In this document: positions 1 through 9,802 of the stretch, piece after piece
Position numbering within the stretch: the stretch's first letter is position 1
Layout: the number at the start of each line of letters is the position of its first letter
Source: Isoetes taiwanensis
Taxonomy: Eukaryota > Streptophyta > Lycopodiopsida > Isoetales > Isoetaceae
Direction of reading: 5' to 3'
Length of the DNA stretch: 64,000 nucleotides
Assembly (NCBI GenBank): GCA_021234155.1
Contig: JAJEKV010000046.1
Span: 5,711,012-5,775,011, forward strand
Program-made: the position numbers and the translations under genes
The notes under the pieces: generated by a model
Told to the model about the DNA's origin: nothing
Databases searched by the model: none
The model's input: only the letters and a program-made list of their open reading frames with translations

Positions 1-1500
1 GGGACTGAAGTGCAGATTATATGAACTCTGATTGTGATTTCACTATCATAACAACGGCCACCCACATCAATGTATCGATTGCACAGTACATTTTAGATAA
101 TAGAATAAATGGTCCAGCATCATCTTTATCTGCCTCAAGAATACACTTCGTAACAGAGCCGAAATAGCGCAGGCGACCTTGCAATTGTATCAGGCATTTT
201 TTAAGTAATGTGAACTAAAATGAAATTAAGAATGCAATTCACAGGGGATGGTGACCTGAAAATTTGTGGACATGCAATGGTTAAGAAGGGAAATAACAAA
301 TGGTCGTAGAAGACTATTTTGCAATTATATCAGGCCATTTTCAAGTATAGTAAATTAAAACGGGATTAAGAAGGAGCAGAGATAAGAACTCAGTAGATAT
401 TATGTAGTGTTATGCAACAATGAAAAAGATCAATACACGGAATATAAGAACTCTCCGGTCTATGCCTCTCTTCATGTGAATTTGAGATCTTTGACAAAGG
501 ATACACATGTCAAGTCGAGGTCTGACCTCCCCGCACTAACATAAGACATCATTTTTCTTCACAATGAATAGACTCAAACCCATTACCGGTGCAATCTATC
601 TCAAGATATTGAGATTGTAAATTCTAGAGACATGCACATCAATAATATTTGGAGAAAAAGATATGGCATGAAAACATGTCTCTATTGTTGCTTCTTCAAT
701 TTGTTCTGACAAATATGCATAAAAGAAGGGGTGCAGAGAGCCATGGCGACCAATCTGCAACTCGCCTGTGCATCGCCATCGCTAGCTCAGCACCAGAATT
801 AACATGCATGGATCTGCGTGTTTCTTCCCATTTGTTTGTCATATAATAAGTCATGAATGATGAATGGTATGACAAATTTTTTAAAGATACGATATCCATC
901 TAACTAACAAATTGGATTCAATCATTTTGGAAAATCTAAGATTAACCTAAGATTCTTATTCATCAGGAACATGTGCTGCTTTCAAATTGCGTCAACAAAG
1001 CAGACAACGGAGTATGCAAGTTAAATAAAGAAGACGATCTCATTGGTTTACCTATCTCAGTAGCATTTCTCCAACTGCAATGCCTGACAGGAGATGCAAT
1101 GTCTGAACCGCTTGCCCTAATTACCACCGTCAGATGCAGTATACTACTTTGCGATATACATTCGTAGTATCCCGGATGCAATCTCCAAGTTGCTGCATCT
1201 CAAAAAAACAATTATATCTTGACATCAGTCATGGAAACAGCTCGCTGAACATCCCATACCATTCCCCTTGCTGTCAAACCAGTCTCTTTCAACTGCTCTG
1301 CTGGTCGTTTCTCTAGCATTCCAAGAGTACAGCAAACCTCCATGCCCATGCCCCTGCAAGAAGTTGATTGACAGAAAACAAAGAGTCAAAATGCATGTTG
1401 AGAAAAATCAAAATCAAGAAAAGCTTGCTCTCACTTATCTACACATTATCACCCGGCTGCTTACTATGGGTGATGCTTTCGGCTCCCTTTTGGCTTACAC
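1..1500. other. Noncoding stretch, no gene recognised
   Basis: Reading frames here are short, overlap on both strands and show no recognisable motif. The sequence is AT-rich with no strong repeat structure. I see nothing I can support as a gene or element. Confidence 0.6.
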
Positions 1501-1560
1501 CGTGGCCATGGGTCCGCTAGCCGCTTAGGGGCCTGTTGGAGGGTAAGAGAGATCGATGGT

Positions 1561-2270
1561 TTGCCGGATGGAATGTGCAGGAGCAATGCGTCGCGGTGGG
1601 CACGGCCCGACGATCGTGACAAAACGGCTACCGGAGTACCTAGACGCTTGTTTCCTTGGCAAGCTCACGGGACCCCGGCTCTAGAGCAGGTCAAATGGCC
1701 CATTACAAGGAGCACATCAACCCGTGTTAGCCCGGGGCCCACAAATACCGCATTCCCACCGCCCAAAAAGCGCCGGAACTCATTGCCTCCATTCGCGACA
1801 AAAGCCCACCATCTTCGCGAGACGGCCATCTGCGGTGGATTGGGGAGCCCCGCCAGACAAAGCTCTGTCGATCTTTGTCAAACGGGTGCCATTGAGGATG
1901 AGTCTCACACTTTCCGAGTTGCCCGTTGCTCACGATCCGGGCGAGATCACGCCCCTTAGTACGGCCGGACTTGCCCTTGCATTTGGTCGATGAACACACC
2001 GGCCAAGACGTGCCCCGGGTCGACATTCAGAGGTGAGGTCACCTTTTCCCCGCCGCGCCGCCCGGGATTAGGCACTACTGGGTGTGGTGCATGACCAGAT
2101 ATATTTGGGTGTTTCGCATTTTATATGTTAGGACAGCTTTGTCGGAGGGCTGATTGTCGCCACGGTTTTTCCTCTCGAAAACCCTCCGGGCGGGGTTTTT
2201 AATCCAGCAAGAATTAAACTGTCGCGTTTTTGTATTGGGTCCCATAGACCGATTGGTCTCCGTGGACGAT
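1561..2270 (+). pseudogene. Decayed 3' end of a LINE (RT C-terminus with CCHC finger)
   Basis: This is a degenerate copy of the C-terminal part of a LINE ORF2, related to but distinct from the array elements downstream. Around 1700-1725 the translation gives HYKEHINP, matching the YRxxINP motif that precedes the zinc finger in elements A-D. Around 1860-1920 a CxxC-x9-H-x-C finger is visible only if one base is removed near 1876: TKLC, then C, then IEDESH, as in IEDEEH and VEDESH of the array copies. Two or more frameshifts and stops break the frame. The fragment is more GC-rich than its surroundings. It ends in the shared 3' hairpin at 2246-2259. The upstream ORF2 is absent, as expected of a 5'-truncated retrocopy. 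The LINE assignment rests on the INP motif, finger and tail; the family is not determined. Confidence 0.55.
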
Positions 2271-2307
2271 AAAAGAACCTTCCTTCCTTCCTTCCTTCCT
2301 TCCTTTA
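2246..2307 (+). repeat. LINE 3'-terminal hairpin with (TTCC)n tail
   Basis: AGACC-GATT-GGTCT forms a 5-bp stem with a 4-base loop, followed by CGTGGACGATAAAA and about six TTCC units. The same hairpin and trailing GGAC/ATAAA block closes the array LINEs (9677-9691, 13136-13149, 17732-17744, 22238-22251) and recurs at 51068-51081. Confidence 0.75.
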
Positions 2308-2319
2308 AATTGTCTAGCA

Positions 2320-3995
2320 AGTTTAGTTACCTAATTTCTTTTACATGATTTAGGATTTGATTGAAATTAGTCTTTCTCCTGTTGTTTATCGCTAAGTTGC
2401 CCCCATGCAAAACCCTGTACTTCCCGCCTCTTTTTAGCCTCAGATTGACACATCTAGACATTTCTGCAATTGATTATCCACACACTTTAATCAAACCTTA
2501 AAACAAAATTGATACCTTCTTTGCTACTTCTTCCTCTTGTTGCAGAAGCTTTTGACCTTTTACATCTGTGTTATATTTGGAAAACTGAGGACAATATGCA
2601 CAATGTTCTGAGCACCCACCAATTTTAACAGACATCAAAGTGCATTATTGAACCTCCCAAAACTTATGCGCATGCACAGCACAAAGTAGAATCAAGTAAG
2701 GCACACAAAATACAACCGATGTAATCTTCATCACAATTAAAGTACACAAAACACAACTAAACTTGAATGAAAATTATCTCGTAAAAAAGCTCAATTTGCA
2801 AAATAACTGACAAACCATCCTCTTTATGCTGACCTCAATGAGGAGAGAATGAAAAATCTTACAAATGTGCTGCAAGAAGCGCTTACACTTACTATAATGG
2901 CCAAGTATGGGTGCATGATGGAAGAGTATCATTAAATTCAAGGATAATAGCAACAGTGTATTTGTTTCCAAATACAACGGAGGATTCATTAACTGATAAT
3001 GAGTTTGACCAGATTACTAATATGATAAGACACCATGGAATTATTTTAGGGAAGTTTGGTCCATATATCTTGAGAGCTATGAACAAAACACCACTACATG
3101 GTAAGCTTTACTCGATACGCCTTGTTCTATTAATGCCCCACCACTTTCTTTGTTTAATGCATAAGCCCACAGTGGAGGCAAAAAAGTGCCAAGGAATACA
3201 TGGAGCAGCTTTGGTTGGGATTGTAGGCCCGTAGCCGCAATTGCTATTATACTTGGTATCCCTGATGCACTAAAAAAGCAGGATGAAGGGATGCCCTAAA
3301 GACCCACATTTGGCATTTTGAAAAGGAGCAAATTACGAGGGGAAGGAAGCAAAAGAAGAGAGAGCCAAAGAGATATTCTTTCATTTACCCGGTGGATGAG
3401 GCGCCTCACACATGTTGTCATAAATGGCAGTCTGGCCAAATGGGATGGCCATTTTTCCAAATTTGTCTCTAAGTCGCCCCATGGAGAAACCACCGCTTAG
3501 TTGAAATATCACCCTTTACTTGGGAGAAGCAAAATGCAAAGGTTTTCAAAGCTTACCATTTTGGCATCGGAAGGGCTTGCGTCTGAGTGCCTCATCCAAT
3601 AGCTCTACTTCCACAGTTTGTCGATCCCAAGCTCTAGGCCCACCATCGATTGCCAATGCAAAAAATCTGATGAACATGAGGCTTGATAAATGCCTGTAAA
3701 AATGGAAAGCGATGTCTTAGTCATTCCTTTTTTGCGGAAAAAGGTTGCCAGATTAAGGCCAAATGTAAGGATGATGCGAGGAGCACTACCTGAGAAGACT
3801 ACGGTAGAATAAGCTACGTTTATGCAAGCGTCTGCATATAGAGATCCATTGTGCCTATGCAATCATCTGCGAGAAATAGGAAGGACGGGCTGTGGGAAAA
3901 ACAGGAAAAGGAAACCATAAATCGAAGGGATGAAATTAAAGTAAAAACTTTAAGGGTTAAGATTGCGCACAAACTATCCTAAAATGGCTTTATTA
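2320..3995. other. Mostly noncoding; one possible unassigned exon at 2911-3100
   Basis: Only one piece looks potentially coding. From 2911 an open frame of about 64 codons (containing HHGIILGKFGPY) runs into a good splice-donor sequence, ATG-GTAAGC, at about 3100. I recognise no family. The rest is AT-rich without repeats that I could see. Confidence 0.3.
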
Positions 3996-4137
3996 TTATA
4001 TATAGAAGATAGATAGATAATATACCCATTGTACTCTAATAAAACATAATAATGTGAATATAATATAATAATATACCCATTGTACTCTGCTGCTGCTGCT
4101 CTCTCCCTCCCTCTCTTTGTGTTCGGGATTTTTTAAT

Positions 4138-4202
4138 CTCTCGCCATATACGGCGAGAGATAATTTTTGTACGTATAGCTCCTCTCGAGCTCGAGAGGAG
4201 CT
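4138..4202. repeat. Two adjacent perfect inverted repeats
   Basis: CTCTCGCC-ATATAC-GGCGAGAG (4138-4159) is an 8-bp perfect stem with a 6-base loop. Eighteen bases on, 4177-4202 is a 26-bp perfect palindrome made of AGCTCCTCTCGAG and its complement. Just upstream are a TAGA run (about 4003-4018) and two copies of TATACCCATTGTACTCT (near 4021 and 4073). This may be the end of a small foldback element, but no flanking target duplication was found. Confidence 0.7.
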
Positions 4203-4647
4203 TGTCTCTCGGGCCTTAACAACAGCCGTTTTGCTGAAGAACCGGAAACAGAGGGTGCCAAAATCTTCCGGCCTGCCGAAATTCAATGTCTGTTGGCGCG
4301 ATGCAATCTTTGAACCATCAATTGGCTTTCTTTCTTTCATTTTTTCCAAATCTCTGCTACAGTCCGGCTTTAAGAAAATTTTAGTATGGATCCAGTGATT
4401 TTGGGGATGATTGCCATGGTCTTGCGCACTATTGCTCGGCATTGCTTTGTAGCAGTTTTGCCTAAACCTAATAGCTTCAGATGACAATGCGGAGCTCTTG
4501 GACTTAGCTATGGAGACTGAATCCATAGAAAGTAGCCGACTCATGCTTTGCTGTCAATTTACCTTGATTTTGTTGGGGTCCGCCAGACTAAAGAGGCCTT
4601 CAAGAAGATTTTGAATTGCACCGAGACAAACCACACAGTGGGATAGC

Positions 4648-4806
4648 ATTGACAACCATGCCTGGAATTGCTTGCCCTCTTATGAAGATAATATGTGGAG
4701 ACAATGTTACAGGATGTCAAGATCCTCATTCGAAAAACTAGTAGGTCTTCTGGCCCCATATTTTGTAAAACCAAGCAATAAAGTCAGGGCTCCCATAAGA
4801 AGGGCT
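4648..4806 (+). pseudogene. PIF/Harbinger-like transposase fragment
   Basis: The plus-strand frame gives WRQCYRMSRSSFEKLVGLL followed by PSNKVRAPIRR. This resembles the N-terminal region of plant Harbinger (DDE_Tnp_4) nucleases, where a W-x-x-x-FRMS-x-x-x-F-x-x-L helix precedes an R-x-PI motif. The frame then hits two stops (near 4809) and no DDE domain follows, so this is a short relic. The assignment rests on a stretch of about 50 residues; another DDE family with a similar helix cannot be excluded. Confidence 0.5.
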
Positions 4807-5017
4807 CAATAATAATGCTTACCTTGTTCTCAATCGGCGTTGATCCAATCGGAATTGCGCCAAGAAGATCAGCAACACCGCCAGAATACAGGACAATTGC
4901 GGGAAGGCCAAAATAGGAGGCGAAAAACATTCCGGCATGGGTTAAGCTTAACTGGCATAACCGATGGTAAATGGCCCATCTGCCAGTTAGGCCAAAAATT
5001 GCCTCTCGGGCAATAAA

Positions 5018-5048
5018 AGGTGAGAGTGGGTTTTTCCCACTCTCACCT
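5018..5048. repeat. Perfect 13-bp stem hairpin with T loop
   Basis: AGGTGAGAGTGGG and its exact complement are separated by five T residues. It sits about 70 bp upstream of the (CT)n run where LINE A begins. It could be a MITE end or a transcribed hairpin; nothing else identifies it. Confidence 0.75.
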
Positions 5049-5111
5049 CCCTCTCACACCTCTCAACATCTCTAATCATCTCCCCCACAAAAAAATCTAT
5101 CATGTGGGAGA

Positions 5112-5116
<5 letters not shown>

Positions 5117-5156
<40 letters not shown>
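5117..5156. repeat. (CT)20 microsatellite at the 5' edge of LINE A
   Basis: This is an uninterrupted CT run on the plus strand. LINE A sequence starts immediately after it. The same strand of the same dinucleotide lies at every LINE junction downstream. Confidence 0.95.
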
Positions 5157-5157
<1 letters not shown>

Positions 5158-5608
5158 GGCGGAACCCTAGGCGCTCGTTCTGGACGCTCCAAAGAACTCT
5201 GTTCGTTGCAAATAACACTGTTCGATTTCTCTCTTTTTTTTGTTGGCATCAGATAAGATAAGGATAGGGACTTAAGCCGTGTGGGCTCATCGGCTCAGCC
5301 TGGGGCCGACCATCTGGACTCGATTCCTCTGTTCTCTGTTATAAGAATAGGGCTTGTTCAGGCTGTTGTCGCTTTCTACTTCTTGGAGAGCACAGACCGC
5401 TTGGAGCATATTGGAATGAATTGAATAGGGAAACTCTGTTTAGTGCAGGGGATACCACCGACCAGGTCTGTGACTGAGCCGAGGGAGCATTTGTTTGCTG
5501 GAGCAACATTCTGAGTCGGAATTGTGGCAGGGGATAAAATTGAATAGGAAAACTTTGTTTACAGCAGGGATACATCTGTGACAGGTTCGGAAACTCTGTT
5601 TTGGGGAA

Positions 5609-6352
5609 ATGGGGCAGCAAAAAGACACTAGAGCTAAGAAAATAAAAGCCTCTGAGGCAGAATCCGACCCAAAGAAAACTGAATCAGATGGGGAGACCTC
5701 TGAACCTGAGATTTCGCTGGCAGCAATCATGGCAGAATTGGTAAATTTCCGACAGGAATCTGCAATGAGAGAGATCAAATTGTTGGAAGAAATAAAAAGT
5801 TTGAGGTGTGAGAATGAAATACTACGATCCAGCTTTGCACAACTCCAAACAGAATTGAATGCAGTTAAGGAGGAAGTATCAGATTTGAAAGAACAATCGG
5901 CAGAATTGGGAAATGATGCAGCAATGAATGAAATCAATAATTTACGAACTGTTTTTGATGAATATGTGGAATCACAAGACAGAAAACAAAGAGCACTGAA
6001 CCTCAGAATTGTTGGATTACCTGAGAAGGAAAATGAGAATACTAAGGAAGCTGTCACAAAATTCCTTAAGGAAGATATGATGGTAACCAACCCAGAGCTT
6101 ACAGACGCTTTCAGAATAGGCAAAAAGGATATGGGTACCCGTCATGTGCTGCTCAAGTTCCCAAATAGAGAATCAAAATTTCAGGTTTTAAAACAGAGAT
6201 TCACTCTTAAAGGAAAGTTTATCTGGATCAATGATGATTTAACTAAGGAGCAACTGCGAGAGAAGAAACAGGAAATTCTGAAATTCAAGGAAGCAAAACA
6301 GAGTAATCAAAATGTCAGATGGGCAAAAGGGAAGGCCGTAGTCACGGAATAG
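5609..6352 (+). CDS. LINE A ORF1 protein, coiled coil plus RRM-like domain
   Basis: A 247-residue open frame with no internal stop. Residues 1-35 are charged and Lys/Glu-rich. About 36-127 form a long heptad-like coiled coil rich in Glu, Leu and Lys. From about 128 comes an RRM-like block starting RALNLRIVGLPEKENE, then DAFRIGKKD, RHVLLKFPN and IWINDDLTKEQ. This order is that of L1-type ORF1p (Transposase_22 family), an RNA-binding trimer that coats element RNA. Elements C and D encode the same block. The start chosen is the first ATG, giving MGQQKDTRAK, and D has a similar basic start (MGKPKKTEGS). The stop lies 24 bases before the ORF2 ATG, as in a bicistronic LINE mRNA. Confidence 0.85.
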   Translation: MGQQKDTRAKKIKASEAESDPKKTESDGETSEPEISLAAIMAELVNFRQESAMREIKLLEEIKSLRCENEILRSSFAQLQTELNAVKEEVSDLKEQSAELGNDAAMNEINNLRTVFDEYVESQDRKQRALNLRIVGLPEKENENTKEAVTKFLKEDMMVTNPELTDAFRIGKKDMGTRHVLLKFPNRESKFQVLKQRFTLKGKFIWINDDLTKEQLREKKQEILKFKEAKQSNQNVRWAKGKAVVTE

Positions 6353-6376
6353 GAAAAAGCGGGAGGTCTTAACATC

Positions 6377-9300
6377 ATGATATGGAATATAAACAGATTA
6401 ACCACGGAGAAAGTAGTCACTATGCAAGAAAACTTAGACAAAATAGATATAGCATGTTTTGTTGAGACCAAGGAACATGAACTCTATGCTCTTCCAAACA
6501 TCACAGGCTTTGAGTTATTATATTCAGTTAAAAATAAAAGATTTAGAAGTATGGAAAACGGTAACGGTGGAATTGCTTGTTACATAAGGCCACAATACAG
6601 AGATCAGGTAAAAGGGATTAGCAAGGATAAGAATGGGCAGTATATATGGATTGAGATAACTGGATCGCCAACATCATATTATTTAGCAATCTGTTACTTT
6701 GCACCAAGGCATATGAAGGTTTATATTGAAACGGAAGCATCCCAAGAAAATTTGTTCTTTGAATTAGAACAAGATATAATGCACTTTCAGAGTAAAGGGG
6801 AAGTGATCATTGCCGGTGACTTTAATGGTAGAACGGGGAATCTGCAAGCATCAGTATATACTGATTTGAAAGATCCTCTTTGGCTGGATCAAATGGATAA
6901 TAACGAGTTACAAGCTGGTGGTTGGGCCAGAAATTCGATAGATAATATTGTCACAAGGACTGGGCGACAGTTGCTTACTCTGTGTTGTAGCACAGGCTTG
7001 CTTATCTGTAATGGCCTAGCTCGCTTTCCAGGCACTATGCATACCACATGTCGTTCCCGGAGCACTGTGGATTATGTGATCATGGGAGATCACACTCTAG
7101 ACCAGATAATAGATTTCAAGATTGGAGAAGAACAATTAGAATCCGACCATTGTCCAATGACGATCATGTATGATCCCAGTTAAGAGAATGGAGAGCAGCG
7201 CCAGTACTAGGATAACCCAGGAATACTATATGCGGCCCAGTTTGATGATAAATTATCAAGCAAAAGTGGAAGACATGTTACAATCCTTTGTATGGGATGA
7301 TGATGTAACCATAGCTAGCCAACAGTTGCACGATCTGTTATCTTGTGCTGCCAAAGGAGGTTTTACCTCCAAGCGTGCCCAGAAAGGCCTTCCTTGTAAG
7401 TCATGGTATGATCCCGGACACTGTTATGCAGAAAAAGATGGCATGGAAAGGAGCCCATTGCATCTTAAAGATACAAGGCGGAAAGAATATAGAGCAATAA
7501 TAAGACAAAAGAAGCGGCATTTTATCAAGTCTAGGCAAGAGGAGCTATGTCAGAGGTATGTGTCGGAACCAAAAAACTTTTGGAACATGCTTCGCAAAAA
7601 AAGACATAATGAATTTAGTCTCTCAGCAGAGGTTTTATGGAAACATGTATATACCCTGTATCATCACCCAGCTTTAGCTAATGATATCGGGCAGCCCATA
7701 AGAGCAAATTTGTTAATTACAGAAGAGGATGTTTCATCAGGGATCTCTCGCCTAGCAAACGGTAAAGCTAGAGACATACAAGGTCTATGTGCTGAGCATC
7801 TAAAATGGGCTGGCCCGCGAATTTATCACATTGTGGCTGAACTGCTGACAAAAGCCCTTAAGCTTGGATTTCCCTTATCCTGGCAAGTAAATCGGGTGGT
7901 ACCTGTGCATAAAGGTGGTTCTACCAACGAGATTGGGAATTATAGGACCATTCTAGTGAGTGGTCTGTTGCCAAAACTTTTAGCATCTATCCTGGAAACC
8001 AAAATAAGTATGTGGGCCGAGTCTAATGATAAAAGGGCCGAGACGCAAGCAGGGTTCAGATCAGGGCGATCTACTGTGGATCACCTATTGGTTCTGAAAG
8101 CAATTTTTGACACTGTGAAAGGGACGAAGAAACCAGCATATGTGGCCTTTGTTGATTTTAGAAAGGCCTTTGACAGGGTACCGAGGTCCCATTTGTGGGC
8201 CACATTGGAGAGACTTAATGTTCCACAGCAGTTGAAAGAAGCAGTGCAGGTCCTATATGAAAAAGTTTTGGTACAGTTATCGCCGCCTATGTCATTAGAA
8301 AAAGGGGAATATGTTGACAGTAATATTGGAGTTAAACAAGGCTGCCCGATGTCTCCTACCTTGTTTGGGTTATTTATAGATGGCCTGGAAGCATGGTTAC
8401 ACGATAATTGTCATGGTGGTACTGAACTTCATGGTTTTGTGATACAGTTGTTGATGTATGCAGATGATGTGGTTATTTTTGCCCGCTCACTAGAATGCAT
8501 GCAACGTCATTTAGATGGGCTCGCCCACTTTTGTGACTCAACTGGGATGCAAGTGAACTTGGAAAAAACAAGCGTCATGACAGTTGGCACACTTAAACAA
8601 GAAAGTTATTTTAGATATAAGGACAATCTGGTAAGCACATGTGATTCTTACAAATACCTGGGGTTGATTTTTCATAGGAATCACAGGTGGAATGCATGCA
8701 TTAATCAGCGAATTGATGGGGGGCATAAGGCTCTTTATGGCATGCAAAGTTTATGTAGAGAAGCTCATTTGTGGGCTTGGACACTTAAAAAGAGGTTGTT
8801 TGATTCTTTGGTGCAAAGTGTTGTACTATATGGCTGTGAGGTTTGGGGGCCGAGCCTCCCAATGGGTTTGTGGGAAGATATGGAGCAGATTTTAAAGAAA
8901 TTTATAAGGCTAGAATTGGGGGTGAAGGCCCAGACTCCCTACCCGATGATGTTGACAGAATGCGGTCTTCTACCGTTAGAAGGAGAAGCCATGCTGAGAT
9001 GCATTCGCTACATGAAAAAAGTAATTAATATGGATGAGAACCGACTTCCTTATAAAGCATTTCTAGCTAGCAAAGATAAAGGTTGGTTCTGTGATGCAAC
9101 AAGGTGGCTTGGGAGATGGGATATTCAATGGAGTGAAGCAATAGTAATTGAGAAAAATCTGAGGCAATGGCTTTACGCTAAGATTCAAAAGAAGATGTGG
9201 TCACAACCAAAAACGAAAATGATATTATACAGGCAACATATGAATCCTAGTTTGGAAGCTGCCAGGTATTTGGAAGATAATATCTCAATAAAAAAAAGAA

Positions 9301-9663
9301 ATCCGCCTTAGCTCACACCATTTGGGTGTTGAAACTGGATGTTGGGGGCATATCATACCAAGAACAGAAAGATATTGTAAAGTATGTGGTGAGGAGCAGG
9401 TAGAAGATGAATCCCATGCACTACTTAGATGTAGTGCATATCACTTATTACGAGAACATCATGGGATACACTCTGATAATCTTCAGACCTTTTTTTCCTT
9501 AGGAGGAGAGAAAATTGGGGCATATTTAGTATATCTATTGCAACATAGAGAGATTTGTTTAAAGAGATTGAACTATATTTTAGAAGATGATGATAAGCTG
9601 AGTGAGAGTGACGAGCAAGATGAGGACTCCGAGACTCATCTGCTCTTTTATGATTATGAGTAA
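6377..9663 (+). pseudogene. LINE A ORF2: endonuclease-RT-CCHC, two frameshifts
   Basis: ORF2 runs in three frames. 6377-7183 is an AP-like endonuclease with WNIN, VETKEHE, AGDFNGR and SDH motifs. 7170-9311 is reverse transcriptase with motif A VDFRKAFDRVPR (about residue 327 of that frame), motif B GVKQGCPMSPTLFG (about 388) and motif C YADD (about 429). 9322-9663 holds the finger CKVC-x9-H-x4-C and an acidic C-terminus. The second break lies at an A-run near 9290. The first has the RT-frame ATG (7170) overlapping the endonuclease stop by 14 bases. Element D reads through the equivalent point in one frame, so mutation is likelier than a programmed shift. All catalytic motifs survive. ORF2p normally nicks the target, primes on it and reverse-transcribes the element RNA. 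Confidence 0.85.
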
Positions 9664-9672
9664 TTTTTATGT

Positions 9673-9742
9673 CTTTAGGCCTTTGAGGCCTCCCAAAGAT
9701 TAATACACTACACTTCTTCTTCTTCTCTCTCTCTCTCTCTCT
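9673..9742 (+). repeat. LINE A 3' hairpin and TTC/CT tail
   Basis: AGGCC-TTTGA-GGCCT is the A version of the shared 3' hairpin. Compared with AGACC/GGTCT in C and D, both strands of the stem changed together (A-T to G-C), which supports a base-paired RNA. Four TTC units and a short CT run follow, and LINE B starts at about 9743. Confidence 0.8.
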
Positions 9743-9802
9743 ACCGTAGTAGTAGATGGTGCTGCTACTGAGAGCATAGCATAGGAATTTGCCACCGCCA
9801 GG

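Larger units (their letters stand above)
5157..9742 (+). mobile_element. LINE A, near full-length non-LTR retrotransposon
   Basis: Element A begins directly after a (CT)20 run and has a 5' leader of about 450 bp. An intact ORF1 (5609-6352) is followed by ORF2 (6377-9663) encoding an AP-type endonuclease, reverse transcriptase and C-terminal CCHC finger. The 3' end is a hairpin (9677-9691) followed by TTC then CT repeats (9713-9742). There is no poly(A) tail. ORF2 is broken by only two frameshifts, so this is the youngest-looking member of the array. Protein features place it in the L1/Tx1-like part of the LINE tree (APE-type nuclease, no RNase H seen), which is inference without a tree. Confidence 0.9.

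Noticed and set aside
3996-4544. 182-residue minus-strand frame
   Set aside because: It spans the two palindromes and low-complexity CT/TA sequence and has no domain; coincidental opening is likely.
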